A stretch of 64,000 bases of DNA from Jannaschia helgolandensis (lineage in GTDB: Bacteria; Pseudomonadota; Alphaproteobacteria; Rhodobacterales; Rhodobacteraceae). The translations under genes were made by a program, and so were the position numbers. Positions 8,487 through 16,540 of this stretch are shown piece by piece; the first letter of the stretch is position 1, and each line of letters starts with the position of its first letter. Below the pieces are notes generated by a model. It was not told the DNA's origin and did not search any database. It saw only the letters and a program-made list of their open reading frames with translations. The DNA is taken from NCBI RefSeq assembly GCF_900109285.1, contig NZ_FNZQ01000001.1, positions 215,001 to 279,000 of the forward strand, given 5' to 3'.

Positions 8487-9875
8487 TCAGTAGCGATAAT
8501 GTTCCGGCTTGAATGGCCCGTCCTGCGTCACGCCGATATATTCGGCCTGCTCTTTGGACAGCGACGACAATTTCACGCCGATACGGTCCAGGTGCAGGCG
8601 CGCGACCTTCTCGTCCAGATGCTTGGGCAGGATGTAGACGCCCGGCGCATACTCCTCGCCCTTGGTCCACAACTCGATCTGCGCCAACACCTGATTGGTG
8701 AACGACGCCGACATAACGAAAGACGGATGACCTGTTGCGTTGCCAAGGTTCAGCAGGCGACCTTCGGACAGCAGGATAATGCGATTGCCCGAAGGCATTT
8801 CGATCATGTCCACCTGTTCCTTGATGTTTGTCCATTTGTGGTTCTTCAGGCTGGCGACCTGGATCTCGTTGTCGAAGTGGCCGATGTTCCCGACGATCGC
8901 CATGTCCTTCATCTCGCGCATATGCTCGATGCGGATGACGTCCTTGTTGCCAGTCGTCGTTATGAAGATATCGGCGGACGAAATTGCATCTTCCAGCGTC
9001 ACGACCTCATATCCGTCCATCGCGGCCTGCAACGCGCAGATCGGATCGACTTCGGTCACCTTCACGCGCGCGCCGGCACCGGACAACGATGCCGCCGAAC
9101 CCTTGCCGACGTCGCCATAGCCGCAAACGACGGCGACCTTGCCGGCCATCATCGTGTCGGTCGCGCGACGGATTCCGTCAACAAGCGATTCCTTGCAGCC
9201 ATATTTATTATCGAACTTCGACTTGGTGACCGAGTCGTTTACGTTGATCGCAGGAAATGGCAACTGACCCTTCTTGTGAAGGTCATAAAGACGATGCACG
9301 CCGGTTGTCGTTTCCTCGGATACGCCCTTGATCGCATTCCGGACCTTGGTGAACCAGCCCGGGCTTTCCTTCATGCGCTTCTTGATCTGCGCAAAGATCG
9401 CCTCTTCCTCCTCGGAGGTCGGTACTTCGATCAGGTCGGTTTCACCGGCCTCGACCCGTGCACCCAGCAAGACGTACAGGGTCGCGTCTCCGCCATCGTC
9501 CAGAATCATGTTCGCGCCCTCGGCGAACATGAAGGACCTGTCCAGATAGTCCCAATGCTCGGTCAGGGTCTGCCCCTTGATCGCGAAGACCGGTGTTCCG
9601 CCTTCGGCAATTGCAGCCGCCGCATGATCCTGCGTGGAAAAGATGTTGCATGAAGCCCAGCGCACGTCAGCGCCCAAGGCGACCAGCGTTTCAATCAGAA
9701 CCGCTGTCTGAATCGTCATGTGCAGCGAACCGACGATCCGCGCACCTGCAAGCGGCTGCGACCCGCCATATTCCTCACGCAGAGCCATCAGTCCTGGCAT
9801 CTCGGTTTCTGCAATGTCGAGTTCTTTGCGGCCATATGCGGCCAACTTGATGTCCTTGACGATATAGTCGCTCAT
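8487..9875 (-). CDS. ahcY: adenosylhomocysteinase
   Basis: Cleaves S-adenosylhomocysteine to adenosine and homocysteine, relieving product inhibition of methyltransferases; cytoplasmic homotetramer using NAD. At 462 residues it has the full family length. Visible: substrate-domain motifs ([29 protein letters not shown]), [11 protein letters not shown] with the active-site lysines near 218-220, NAD-binding GYGDVGKG near 252-259, and the canonical C-terminus KPEHYRY. The ATG at 9875 has AGGAG 8 bases upstream; a GTG one codon earlier is less likely. In Rhodobacter capsulatus ahcY lies downstream of regA; here it is also minus-strand and close to regA, but with other genes between. Confidence 0.97.
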   Translation of the reverse strand: MSDYIVKDIKLAAYGRKELDIAETEMPGLMALREEYGGSQPLAGARIVGSLHMTIQTAVLIETLVALGADVRWASCNIFSTQDHAAAAIAEGGTPVFAIKGQTLTEHWDYLDRSFMFAEGANMILDDGGDATLYVLLGARVEAGETDLIEVPTSEEEEAIFAQIKKRMKESPGWFTKVRNAIKGVSEETTTGVHRLYDLHKKGQLPFPAINVNDSVTKSKFDNKYGCKESLVDGIRRATDTMMAGKVAVVCGYGDVGKGSAASLSGAGARVKVTEVDPICALQAAMDGYEVVTLEDAISSADIFITTTGNKDVIRIEHMREMKDMAIVGNIGHFDNEIQVASLKNHKWTNIKEQVDMIEMPSGNRIILLSEGRLLNLGNATGHPSFVMSASFTNQVLAQIELWTKGEEYAPGVYILPKHLDEKVARLHLDRIGVKLSSLSKEQAEYIGVTQDGPFKPEHYRY

Positions 9876-9972
9876 CACACGTGCTCCTGCGGAAATCCGG
9901 TTGGTCGCCGCCTAGCAGCAGGAACAGTGCCGCACAATAACCGGAAGCAACGCGCAGACACGCGCACGAGTT

Positions 9973-10003
9973 GGCATCAGGTGGGAGCCGTGCTGCTGAT
10001 GCC
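9973..10003 (-). promoter_or_regulatory. hairpin in the ahcY leader region
   Basis: GGCATCAG (9973-9980) and CTGATGCC (9996-10003) form a perfect 8-bp stem with a 15-base loop. It lies 2 bases past the stop of the upstream minus-strand gene and about 100 bases before ahcY. No T-tract follows, so it may be a weak or Rho-assisted terminator or part of the ahcY leader. I could not match it to a known SAH or SAM riboswitch. Confidence 0.4.
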
Positions 10004-10004
10004 G

Positions 10005-10322
10005 TCAGACCGGTGCATCGGATATCTGTGCAAGGTCGGTGCCGCCGGACCAGTCAGTTCCGGCTGCCATTATGCAGGACAAGCCGGACACATCTGTCAT
10101 CAGGATCGTCCAGTTTCGGTCAGCCCTGGATACCCAGACTTCAAACAATGTCGAATCGCTTTGCAGGCCGCCACCGTCAAGCGCTTCGCCATAGTAACCT
10201 GACAGACGGTCAATGACCTCCGCGCGCGGCGCGCAATTCGCGGCCACCTGCGCCAGCGCTGGGGTGACTATGCCGGTACAAAATCCAATTACAGCGGTTG
10301 CGAGGATGAATTTCGAATTCAT
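10005..10322 (-). CDS. small secreted protein of unknown function
   Basis: A 105-residue protein beginning with a clear signal peptide (MNSKFILATAVIGF..ALAQ, about 24 residues), so periplasmic. The mature part contains two cysteines (NCAPRAEV; GLSCIMAAG) that could form a disulfide. I do not recognise a named family, though similar short periplasmic proteins ending in GxxCIxAxGxxW are common in this order. The start at 10322 has GGGAG upstream and removes an unlikely 12-residue extension. It precedes ahcY on the same strand with a hairpin between. Confidence 0.7.
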   Translation of the reverse strand: MNSKFILATAVIGFCTGIVTPALAQVAANCAPRAEVIDRLSGYYGEALDGGGLQSDSTLFEVWVSRADRNWTILMTDVSGLSCIMAAGTDWSGGTDLAQISDAPV

Positions 10323-10436
10323 TTGGCACTCCCGTATCAATACCGCGACTGATCGCACCTGACGTCTGCCGTCGCGGAAACAACGCCAGAATCACGATTT
10401 GGTTGCATCGCGGCGTAGCGCGGCTACGACGGTTGA

Positions 10437-11048
10437 ATGATCCGCCAACGCCCTCAACCCCGCGCATGGCAGCGCATGCTGTCGGGACGCCGTCTCGACC
10501 TTCTGGACCCGACCCCGATGGATATCGAGGTCGTGGATATCGCGCACGGCCTTGCCTTCGTGGCCAGATGGAATGGTCAGACCCATGGCGACTGGCCCTA
10601 TTCAGTGGCCGAACACTCTTTGCTGGTGGTCGAAATATTCACCCGCCTCCACCCCGCTGCATCCGCGCGCGAGCGGTTGACGGCCCTGCTGCACGATGCG
10701 CCTGAATACGTGATCGGCGACATGATCTCGCCGGTAAAGGCAGCCGTCGGGTCTGACTACGGTGCCTTGGATAGTCGGCTACAGGCCGCGATTCACCTGC
10801 GGTTTGGTCTGACGGCCCACACGCCAGATCGGCTGAAGCGTCGTATCAAGAAAGCCGACAAGCTGTCTGCCTGGCTCGAGGCGGTGGGGATAGCGGGCTT
10901 CGATCCAACTGAAGCAAACCGCTTCTTCGGCAAACCCGCACCGGGCGTTCTGGACGGCCTGTCCCTGACTCTGCGCCCCCCTGCCGAGGCACGCGCGGCT
11001 TTCCTGGAATGCCATGCCCGTTTGATAACGGCCCTCGATCATGGTTAA
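10437..11048 (+). CDS. HD-domain phosphohydrolase, YfbR-like
   Basis: A 203-residue cytoplasmic HD-superfamily protein. Metal-binding residues are visible as H in SVAEHSLLVV, HD in ALLHDAPEYVIGD, and a distal D in IKKADKLSAWLEA. The order and the D-x-P-E-Y pattern resemble 5'-deoxynucleotidase YfbR and its relatives, which hydrolyse dNMPs. Substrate is inferred from the family. The start is weakly defined: the ATG at 10437 has no good ribosome site and an ATG 13 codons later is possible. It is followed 24 bases later by an acetyltransferase gene on the same strand. Confidence 0.8.
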   Translation: MIRQRPQPRAWQRMLSGRRLDLLDPTPMDIEVVDIAHGLAFVARWNGQTHGDWPYSVAEHSLLVVEIFTRLHPAASARERLTALLHDAPEYVIGDMISPVKAAVGSDYGALDSRLQAAIHLRFGLTAHTPDRLKRRIKKADKLSAWLEAVGIAGFDPTEANRFFGKPAPGVLDGLSLTLRPPAEARAAFLECHARLITALDHG

Positions 11049-11072
11049 ACTCCATGTGCAACAGGTCGAGCC

Positions 11073-11552
11073 ATGACGCAGATCGACGTCCGCAAGGCGC
11101 AGTCCTTTGATGCGGGGGCGATGGTCAGCCTTTTGAACGACATCATCGCCGCAGGCGGCATGACTGCCTTGACCACATCCGTCACATCCGCCGACCTGCG
11201 GGATTGGATGCACGAGAGCGGGGCTTGGCACCTCGCCGAAGTCGGCGGCGACATCTGTGGGTTTCAATGGATCGGTCCGCATGTCGACCTGGCACCCGAC
11301 ACCTGCGACATCGCCACCTTCGTCGCGCTTGGGCAACACGGTGTCGGGATCGGATCGGCCTTGTTCAGGGCAACCTGTGCCGCCGCGCGCACCTTGGGAT
11401 ATCGCCGGATCAATGCCGTCATCCATGCCGACAACGGCGGGGGACTCGCCTATTACAGGTCACGAGGGTTCGAAACAGTAGGGCACCTGAAGAATCTGCC
11501 TCTGCCAGACGGCAGAACTGTCAACAAAGTGGTAACGACCTATCGCCTATGA
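11073..11552 (+). CDS. GNAT-family N-acetyltransferase
   Basis: A 159-residue single-domain acetyltransferase. The N-terminal strand-helix (DVRKAQSFDAGAMVSLLNDIIAAGG) and the acetyl-CoA pyrophosphate loop (VALGQHGVGIGSALFRATCAAA) are evident, followed by INAVIHADNGGGLAYYRSRGFE, the typical motif B. Resembles phosphinothricin/amino-acid acetyltransferases, but the acceptor cannot be read. Likely co-transcribed with the upstream HD gene. Confidence 0.88.
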   Translation: MTQIDVRKAQSFDAGAMVSLLNDIIAAGGMTALTTSVTSADLRDWMHESGAWHLAEVGGDICGFQWIGPHVDLAPDTCDIATFVALGQHGVGIGSALFRATCAAARTLGYRRINAVIHADNGGGLAYYRSRGFETVGHLKNLPLPDGRTVNKVVTTYRL

Positions 11553-11978
11553 TGGCCCGATGACATCACGTCCCTGCGTTTGAAAGGACATCGCAAGCCA
11601 AAGTGTTCGTGCTGCGGGTCACGACGTTCGCAGTCGTTAGGCGCTGGTAATGTAGCTTTTTTTGAACGTTATCTGGGCGACTTGCTTTTGCCTCCCATTG
11701 GCATGGGGTCGAATGTTGAGATTATACCCTCATATCGCCGGAATGGTCAGGCTGGCATCGCTTTCCGCACCGGAAACGCGATGGGCAGGTCTGGCCGCAG
11801 TGTGGGCGCGCTGCCGGGGACCCTGGCCTGAGGGGTTTGTAAATTCCTCAAATATCCCCGTCGCGAGGCTGGGACTGAACGATGGTGATGGCGATACGTC
11901 CTGGAGGCGGTGCTGGCTTCCGGTTCGGTTGCTTTCGGTGCCTGGGCCATCACACAGACGGCCCGATCCTGCAAACTT
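11553..11978. other. intergenic region, no gene seen
   Basis: About 430 bases between the acetyltransferase gene and the end of the regA-lipoprotein operon. No frame with start, ribosome site and family was found. It holds one copy of a short CAAATATCCCCG box (11849-11860) like those found past rsmD and yaaA. An 80-base plus-strand stretch near 11915-11990 translates into a hydrophobic run but is interrupted by a stop and could be a relic. Confidence 0.45.
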
Positions 11979-12323
11979 TCAGCCGCAGGTTCGTCCTGCA
12001 GTATCCGAACCACTGGTCCACCCGACGAAGGTTCCACTTTCGAACACTAGCTGCAGATTACCTTTGGTCACAAAGGCCTGACGACCTGAACCACAGGAAG
12101 TCGCGCGCGGGGCCATACCTTCGATCCGGGCAACCGTCTGCAATGCGCCCGGCTGATCACGCCCGAAGCCGATCTCCCGTCCGCCGGAACCGTTCACCAG
12201 AAGTCCGCCAGACGCAGGCACAAGCGTCAGACCCGGCAAAACGGGCGATGCAACCGGCGGAACGGCAGGTTGACACGCGGCCAGCCCCGCCAGAAGCACT
12301 CCGCTCAGGGCAGTCGACCTCAT
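11979..12323 (-). CDS. small lipoprotein overlapping regA
   Basis: A 114-residue protein with an N-terminal hydrophobic stretch ending in the lipobox LAGLAAC (Cys near residue 18), so likely lipid-anchored. The mature part is Gly/Ser-rich and has two cysteines (ATSCGSG and the C-terminal TCG) that may pair. Family not recognised. Its ATG overlaps the regA TGA (ATGA at 12320-12323), implying translational coupling. It occupies the position held by hvrA in Rhodobacter capsulatus but is unrelated to that nucleoid-like protein. Confidence 0.72.
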   Translation of the reverse strand: MRSTALSGVLLAGLAACQPAVPPVASPVLPGLTLVPASGGLLVNGSGGREIGFGRDQPGALQTVARIEGMAPRATSCGSGRQAFVTKGNLQLVFESGTFVGWTSGSDTAGRTCG

Positions 12324-12871
12324 CTGGGCGACCGTTTCGCCAAAATGCGCTGCAACGTCCGTCGATGCATGTTGAGGCGACGGGCCGTTTCGGACACGTT
12401 GCGGTCGCACAACTCGAAAACGCGCTGGATATGCTCCCACCGGACCCGGTCCGCCGACATCGGGTTATCAGGCGGCGGCGGCAACGCCTCGCCCTGCGCC
12501 AGAAGCGCGTCGGTGATATCGTTCGCATCGGCCGGTTTCGACAAATAGTCGGTCGCCCCGATCTTGACCGCAGCGACCGCCGTTGCGATTGCGCCATATC
12601 CTGTCAGAACCACGATACGCGCGTCCGGCCGTCTTTCGCGCAGCTTTTCGACCACATCCAGTCCGTTGCCATCCTCAAGCCGCAGGTCGACGACGGCGTA
12701 AGCGGCCGGGCGGGCGCTGACCGACGCCAGTCCTTCAGCGACGGATTGTGCCGCCTGCACGTCGAAGCCGCGCTTTTGCATCGCCCGCTCCAACCGCCGC
12801 AGAAACGGTTCATCATCATCGACCAGCAAAAGCGTCCGATCGGGACCGATGTTCTTTAGGGCGTCGCTCAT
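12320..12871 (-). CDS. regA: redox response regulator RegA/PrrA/ActR
   Basis: Global redox-responsive regulator of photosynthesis, respiration, carbon and nitrogen fixation genes, phosphorylated by RegB. 183 residues as in the family. The receiver domain has the acidic pocket DDD (18-20), phosphoacceptor Asp62 in VVDLRLEDGNGLD, and K in YLSKPAD. A short proline linker (ALPPPPDNP) leads to the Fis-type helix-turn-helix (VSETARRLNMHRRTLQRILA), which is nearly invariant in Rhodobacterales. The start at 12871 follows CGGAGAAACGG; a longer frame exists but overlaps the regB promoter. Divergent from regB, 79 bases apart. Confidence 0.96.
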   Translation of the reverse strand: MSDALKNIGPDRTLLLVDDDEPFLRRLERAMQKRGFDVQAAQSVAEGLASVSARPAAYAVVDLRLEDGNGLDVVEKLRERRPDARIVVLTGYGAIATAVAAVKIGATDYLSKPADANDITDALLAQGEALPPPPDNPMSADRVRWEHIQRVFELCDRNVSETARRLNMHRRTLQRILAKRSPR

Positions 12872-12950
12872 ACCGTTTCTCCGGGTGGCCTTGTCACCTT
12901 GGAGATATGGGGCGATCCTGCCGTGGTCAAATTCGGGAGCGTCCCGCCCC

Positions 12951-14315
12951 ATGTCAACACAGACTACCGGCAGCCTGCTGCCGCCCGAAACTGGAGCGCC
13001 GCAGGTGCGCCTCGGCACGCTAGTCAATCTGCGGTGGCTTGCAATCCTGGGACAGTCCGTCACCGTTCTGACGGGAAGCCTCCTGCTGGACCTTCAGTTC
13101 GAACTCGGGCTTTGCGCAATGGTCATCGGCGCTGCGGCCGTCGCGAACCTGATGACCGAGGCCATGCGCCCCGCCAATACCCGCCTCTCGGATCGGGCGG
13201 CCTTCGGCTTCCTGCTGTTCGATCTTATACAACTGTCAGCTCTTCTGTTCCTCACAGGAGGGCTGCACAATCCGTTTGCTATGCTTTTCCTTGCGCCCGT
13301 GACGATCTCGGCAACAGCGCTGTCGCTCCGGTCGACCCTGACGCTGGGTGCCATCGGGGCTGCGCTGATTACATTGCTGGGGGGATATTACCTGCCGCTG
13401 CGGTTATCGGATGGCCGTCTGCTGGAACTGTCGCAACTGCAACTGGTGGGATTCTGGCTGGCCATCTTGATCAGCATGATATTCCTCGCCGGGTTTGCCT
13501 ACCGCCTGACGCTGGAAACAGAACGCACGTCCAATGCGCTTCTGGCCACGCAAACCGCGCTCGCCCGGGAACAGAAGCTGCATGATCTGGGCGGCGTCAT
13601 CGCCGCAACGGCACATGAGCTCGGTACGCCTCTGGCGACCATCAAACTCGTGTCTTCGGAATTGGCGGAGGAATTGTCGGAGCGGCCCGATCTGCTGGAG
13701 GACGTACTGCTGATCCGCTCTCAGGCTGATCGGTGTCGCGACATCCTTCGGTCGATGGGGCGGGCGGGCAAGACAGATCACCACATGCGCACTGCCCTGT
13801 TCGAAACGCTGGTCCGCGAAGCGGCAGAGCCGCATATAGGACGTGGCATTATCGTTACCTGCGACTGGGCTGCGGCGGACGGATCGGACGAACGCATGCC
13901 CAGCCTTCAACGGCGACCCGAGGTCATCCACGGGCTGCGCAACCTGATCCAGAACGCGGTCGATTTTGCGCAATCGCAAATCTGGATCGACGGGCGTTGG
14001 TCCGCTGACGAGATCATGGTTCGGATCATCGACGACGGGCCCGGCTATCCGCCCGAAATGCTACACCGGCTGGGGGACCCGTTCGTGCGGTCGCGGCGAC
14101 GCAACGGCTATGAAGGGATGGGTCTTGGCCTGTTCATCGCCAAGACACTGTTGGAACGTACCGGCGCGACTCTGTCTTTCGCAAACGGCAGGAAACCCGG
14201 CCAGCGCAGGCCATCCGTCCGCAGTGGAGCAATCGCAGAAGTCGTCTGGCCGCGCGCGTCCCTCGCCGTGCCGAAAATCGGCGGCCTGGGCGAGAATACC
14301 CCCCTCTTTCCCTGA
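12951..14315 (+). CDS. regB: redox sensor histidine kinase RegB/PrrB/ActS
   Basis: Inner-membrane sensor that phosphorylates RegA under reducing conditions. 454 residues; six hydrophobic segments up to about residue 185. The ubiquinone-binding motif GGLHNPF lies at 103-109, His222 in ATAHELGTPLATI is the phosphorylation site, and Cys262 in RCRDIL is the redox-box cysteine. These match His225 and Cys265 of the Rhodobacter protein with a constant offset. The ATP domain follows (NLIQNAVDFA; IDDGPGYPP; GMGLGLFIAK). The start at MSTQTTG is chosen by homology; an extension of 34 codons is possible but overlaps regA. senC/prrC, normally beside regA, is missing here. Confidence 0.95.
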   Translation: MSTQTTGSLLPPETGAPQVRLGTLVNLRWLAILGQSVTVLTGSLLLDLQFELGLCAMVIGAAAVANLMTEAMRPANTRLSDRAAFGFLLFDLIQLSALLFLTGGLHNPFAMLFLAPVTISATALSLRSTLTLGAIGAALITLLGGYYLPLRLSDGRLLELSQLQLVGFWLAILISMIFLAGFAYRLTLETERTSNALLATQTALAREQKLHDLGGVIAATAHELGTPLATIKLVSSELAEELSERPDLLEDVLLIRSQADRCRDILRSMGRAGKTDHHMRTALFETLVREAAEPHIGRGIIVTCDWAAADGSDERMPSLQRRPEVIHGLRNLIQNAVDFAQSQIWIDGRWSADEIMVRIIDDGPGYPPEMLHRLGDPFVRSRRRNGYEGMGLGLFIAKTLLERTGATLSFANGRKPGQRRPSVRSGAIAEVVWPRASLAVPKIGGLGENTPLFP

Positions 14316-14354
14316 TTTTCCAAGCCATATCCTACGGGTCTTCACCGGACGTCA

Positions 14355-14370
14355 TTAACCCCCTCTTAAC
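14355..14370 (+). promoter_or_regulatory. CtrA-type box before the DivL-like gene
   Basis: TTAA-CCCCCTC-TTAAC is an exact match to the CtrA full site TTAA-N7-TTAAC. It lies in the short gap between regB and the PAS-domain gene, 55 bases before the preferred start at 14426. Only one other exact match was found in this window. Confidence 0.55.
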
Positions 14371-14425
14371 CCGAATCGCTCACCTTGGCGTGCAGAACTT
14401 CGCCTGTCACAACCCCGAGGGTTCG

Positions 14426-16003
14426 ATGCCATCCGCCATCATGATTCTGATACCCGTTCTTGGCGGTCTGATCGCAGGCATCATGGCCCTATCGGCGGTT
14501 CTCTGGCTCGCCCCCCGCAAGTGCGAAGCGTGGCAGGGTCTGGATGCGGACGTCTTGTCTGAACCCCGCCAGTTTCAATTTCGCCATGGCTATCTGGTGA
14601 ACCACTCCGGCAATGTCGGATTCCTGCTGCCTTTTCCAATAGATCATCTCAAGGCGTGGGACTCGCTGATCGAAGCTTTGTCGGATATAAACGAGAATGT
14701 GCCGACCGCCTTCGATGCGCTGCGAGACACAGGGCTTCCGTTCAAGCTGGAAGGTCCCTTCGGGCGCGATCGCGTCGTCATAATCGGCCTGCGCGACGGC
14801 GAAGACCTCCGCATCACAATCGCCACCGCCGAAGAGCGGCAGGGTTCTGTTCGTATCGACCTGTCCAGCCTCAAGGCCATGGAAAGCGAGATTTCGATGC
14901 TGGCCCGGGTTGGCGACACCAGCCCGACGCTCAGCTGGGCGGTAAACGACGCCAGGCAGGTCGTCTGGTCCAACGCGGCCTATCTGGAACGGGTCGCGCA
15001 ATGCGCCGGACCGGATGCGGCGCAGGGCTGGCCCTTGCACGTTCTGTTTCCCGAGCCGGACGACTCCGGGCCCGGCAAGACACGCCGCAAGAACCGGGAT
15101 CGTGCCGGTATCGAACATTGGTTTGAAGTCACCACGTCCGCCCCGGATACGGATGGTTTGCGCCATGGGCATGCGATCCCCCTCGATACCGTCATCAAGG
15201 CCGAGGATTCTCGCCGCACGTTCATTCAGACCCTGACAAAAAGTTTTGCCTTTCTGCCCTCCGGCCTGGCCATCTTCGACCGCAACGGACAATTGACGCT
15301 GTTCAATCCGGCGCTGATGGATATGACCGGCCTTGATGGGGCCTGGCTCTCGCGCCGCCCGCTGCTTGCCGATTTCTTCGATGCGCTGCGCGACCGCCAG
15401 AAGTTGCCCGAGCCGCGCGATTACAAGACCTGGCGCGACAGCCTTTCGGACATCGAACGCACTGCTGGGCGAGGCGTCTACATCGAAACCTGGACCTTGC
15501 CCAGCGGCGCGACATTTCGCGTGACCGGACGTCCGCAGGGTGACGGTGCCGTAACGCTCATGCTGGAAGATATATCGGCGGACGTCATCGCAGACCGCAC
15601 GCATCGGGCCGATCAGGACATGATGATGGCGGTTCTGGAAGATCTCGACGACGGAATCGCGATCTTCGAAGCTGACGGCACCAGAATTCTTGCCAATGCC
15701 GCAGCGGCCGCCCTGTGGGGGGATGGTAGCGCGGGCCTGCCCGCTACGCTCGACGGATGCATCACCTACTGGAAGACGCTGTCGCACCCGCATTCGATAT
15801 GGGGCGAACTGCGCGATCTGATCCGCAGTCCCGATGCGGATTGGGCCGATTGGGACGATACAATCGGACAAACGAAGGGGCCCGCTTTACGGCTGCGGGT
15901 CAGTGCCCGGCCGGGCGGACGTATAGCACTGACATTCCGGCCCGATGTCGCCGTGACACCCGCGCAGTCCGAGGTGCCGGCAAAAAGGATCGCTTCCGCC
16001 TGA
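14426..16003 (+). CDS. membrane PAS-domain protein, kinase-less DivL-like
   Basis: A 525-residue protein with one N-terminal membrane segment (about 3-30). A region of about 250 residues without recognised fold follows, then two PAS-like units: about 275-390 (FLPSGLAIFDRNGQLTLFNPALMDMTGL) and about 400-510 (LEDLDDGIAIFEADGTRILANAAAAALWG). It stops where a histidine kinase would continue; no phosphoacceptor or ATP domain is present. In Rhodobacterales a PAS-only DivL acts upstream of CckA-ChpT-CtrA, and its gene neighbours tsaE, which is why this identity is proposed. The start has CGAGGG upstream; a GTG at 14390 is less likely. A CtrA box precedes it. Confidence 0.65.
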   Translation: MPSAIMILIPVLGGLIAGIMALSAVLWLAPRKCEAWQGLDADVLSEPRQFQFRHGYLVNHSGNVGFLLPFPIDHLKAWDSLIEALSDINENVPTAFDALRDTGLPFKLEGPFGRDRVVIIGLRDGEDLRITIATAEERQGSVRIDLSSLKAMESEISMLARVGDTSPTLSWAVNDARQVVWSNAAYLERVAQCAGPDAAQGWPLHVLFPEPDDSGPGKTRRKNRDRAGIEHWFEVTTSAPDTDGLRHGHAIPLDTVIKAEDSRRTFIQTLTKSFAFLPSGLAIFDRNGQLTLFNPALMDMTGLDGAWLSRRPLLADFFDALRDRQKLPEPRDYKTWRDSLSDIERTAGRGVYIETWTLPSGATFRVTGRPQGDGAVTLMLEDISADVIADRTHRADQDMMMAVLEDLDDGIAIFEADGTRILANAAAAALWGDGSAGLPATLDGCITYWKTLSHPHSIWGELRDLIRSPDADWADWDDTIGQTKGPALRLRVSARPGGRIALTFRPDVAVTPAQSEVPAKRIASA

Positions 16004-16048
16004 CCGCCCCCTTGCGTGTCCCGGTACCGGGCGTCTAACTGCAGTCGG

Positions 16049-16540
16049 ATGACCCGCCTGACCTGCTCCATTCTGTTGCCGTCGCAGGCCGCGACCGACG
16101 CATTCGCGGGGACCATGGCTCCCCTGCTTCGGGTCGGTGACGTGCTGTTGCTGGACGGCCCCGTCGGTGCAGGCAAGACCGCTTTCGCGCGCGCCCTGAT
16201 CACAGCTTTGCGCAGACAGGCCGGGCTGCCGCGCGAAGATGTGCCCTCACCGACGTTCACGCTGGTCCAGACCTATGACACCGGCGCTTTCGAGACCTGG
16301 CACGCCGACCTCTATCGCCTGACAGGGCCGGATGGCATTGCGGAGCTGGGGCTGGACGAAGCCTTTTCCGAAGCTCTCTGCCTCATCGAATGGCCCGACC
16401 GTCTCGGCCCTGCCGCACCTCCCGATGCCGGGCGGCTGATCTTTACGGTCAACCCGGACGACAGCCGCAACCTTGCCCTGGTCGGACCGTGTGCGATGAT
16501 TGCCCGTCTTGCACCGGCTTTTGCGGAAAATCCAGAATGA
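16049..16540 (+). CDS. tsaE: tRNA threonylcarbamoyladenosine ATPase TsaE
   Basis: ATPase partner of TsaD/TsaB in forming t6A37 on ANN-decoding tRNAs; cytoplasmic. 163 residues, typical. Walker A GPVGAGKTAFARAL near residues 33-46, the conserved SPTFTLVQTYD, the HADLYRL and LIEWPDRLG motifs are all present. The start at 16049 (MTRLTCSILL) is preferred over an upstream in-frame ATG at 16016 that adds a non-conserved leader. Its TGA overlaps the next ATG (16537-16540). Confidence 0.95.
   Translation: MTRLTCSILLPSQAATDAFAGTMAPLLRVGDVLLLDGPVGAGKTAFARALITALRRQAGLPREDVPSPTFTLVQTYDTGAFETWHADLYRLTGPDGIAELGLDEAFSEALCLIEWPDRLGPAAPPDAGRLIFTVNPDDSRNLALVGPCAMIARLAPAFAENPE

Noticed and set aside
9876-10004. 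SAH or SAM riboswitch before ahcY
   Set aside because: The single hairpin does not match the known riboswitch cores that I can recall; left as an unnamed hairpin.
14489-15871. 460-codon minus-strand open frame
   Set aside because: Antisense shadow of the PAS-domain gene, which has a membrane helix, PAS motifs, a ribosome site and a promoter box.
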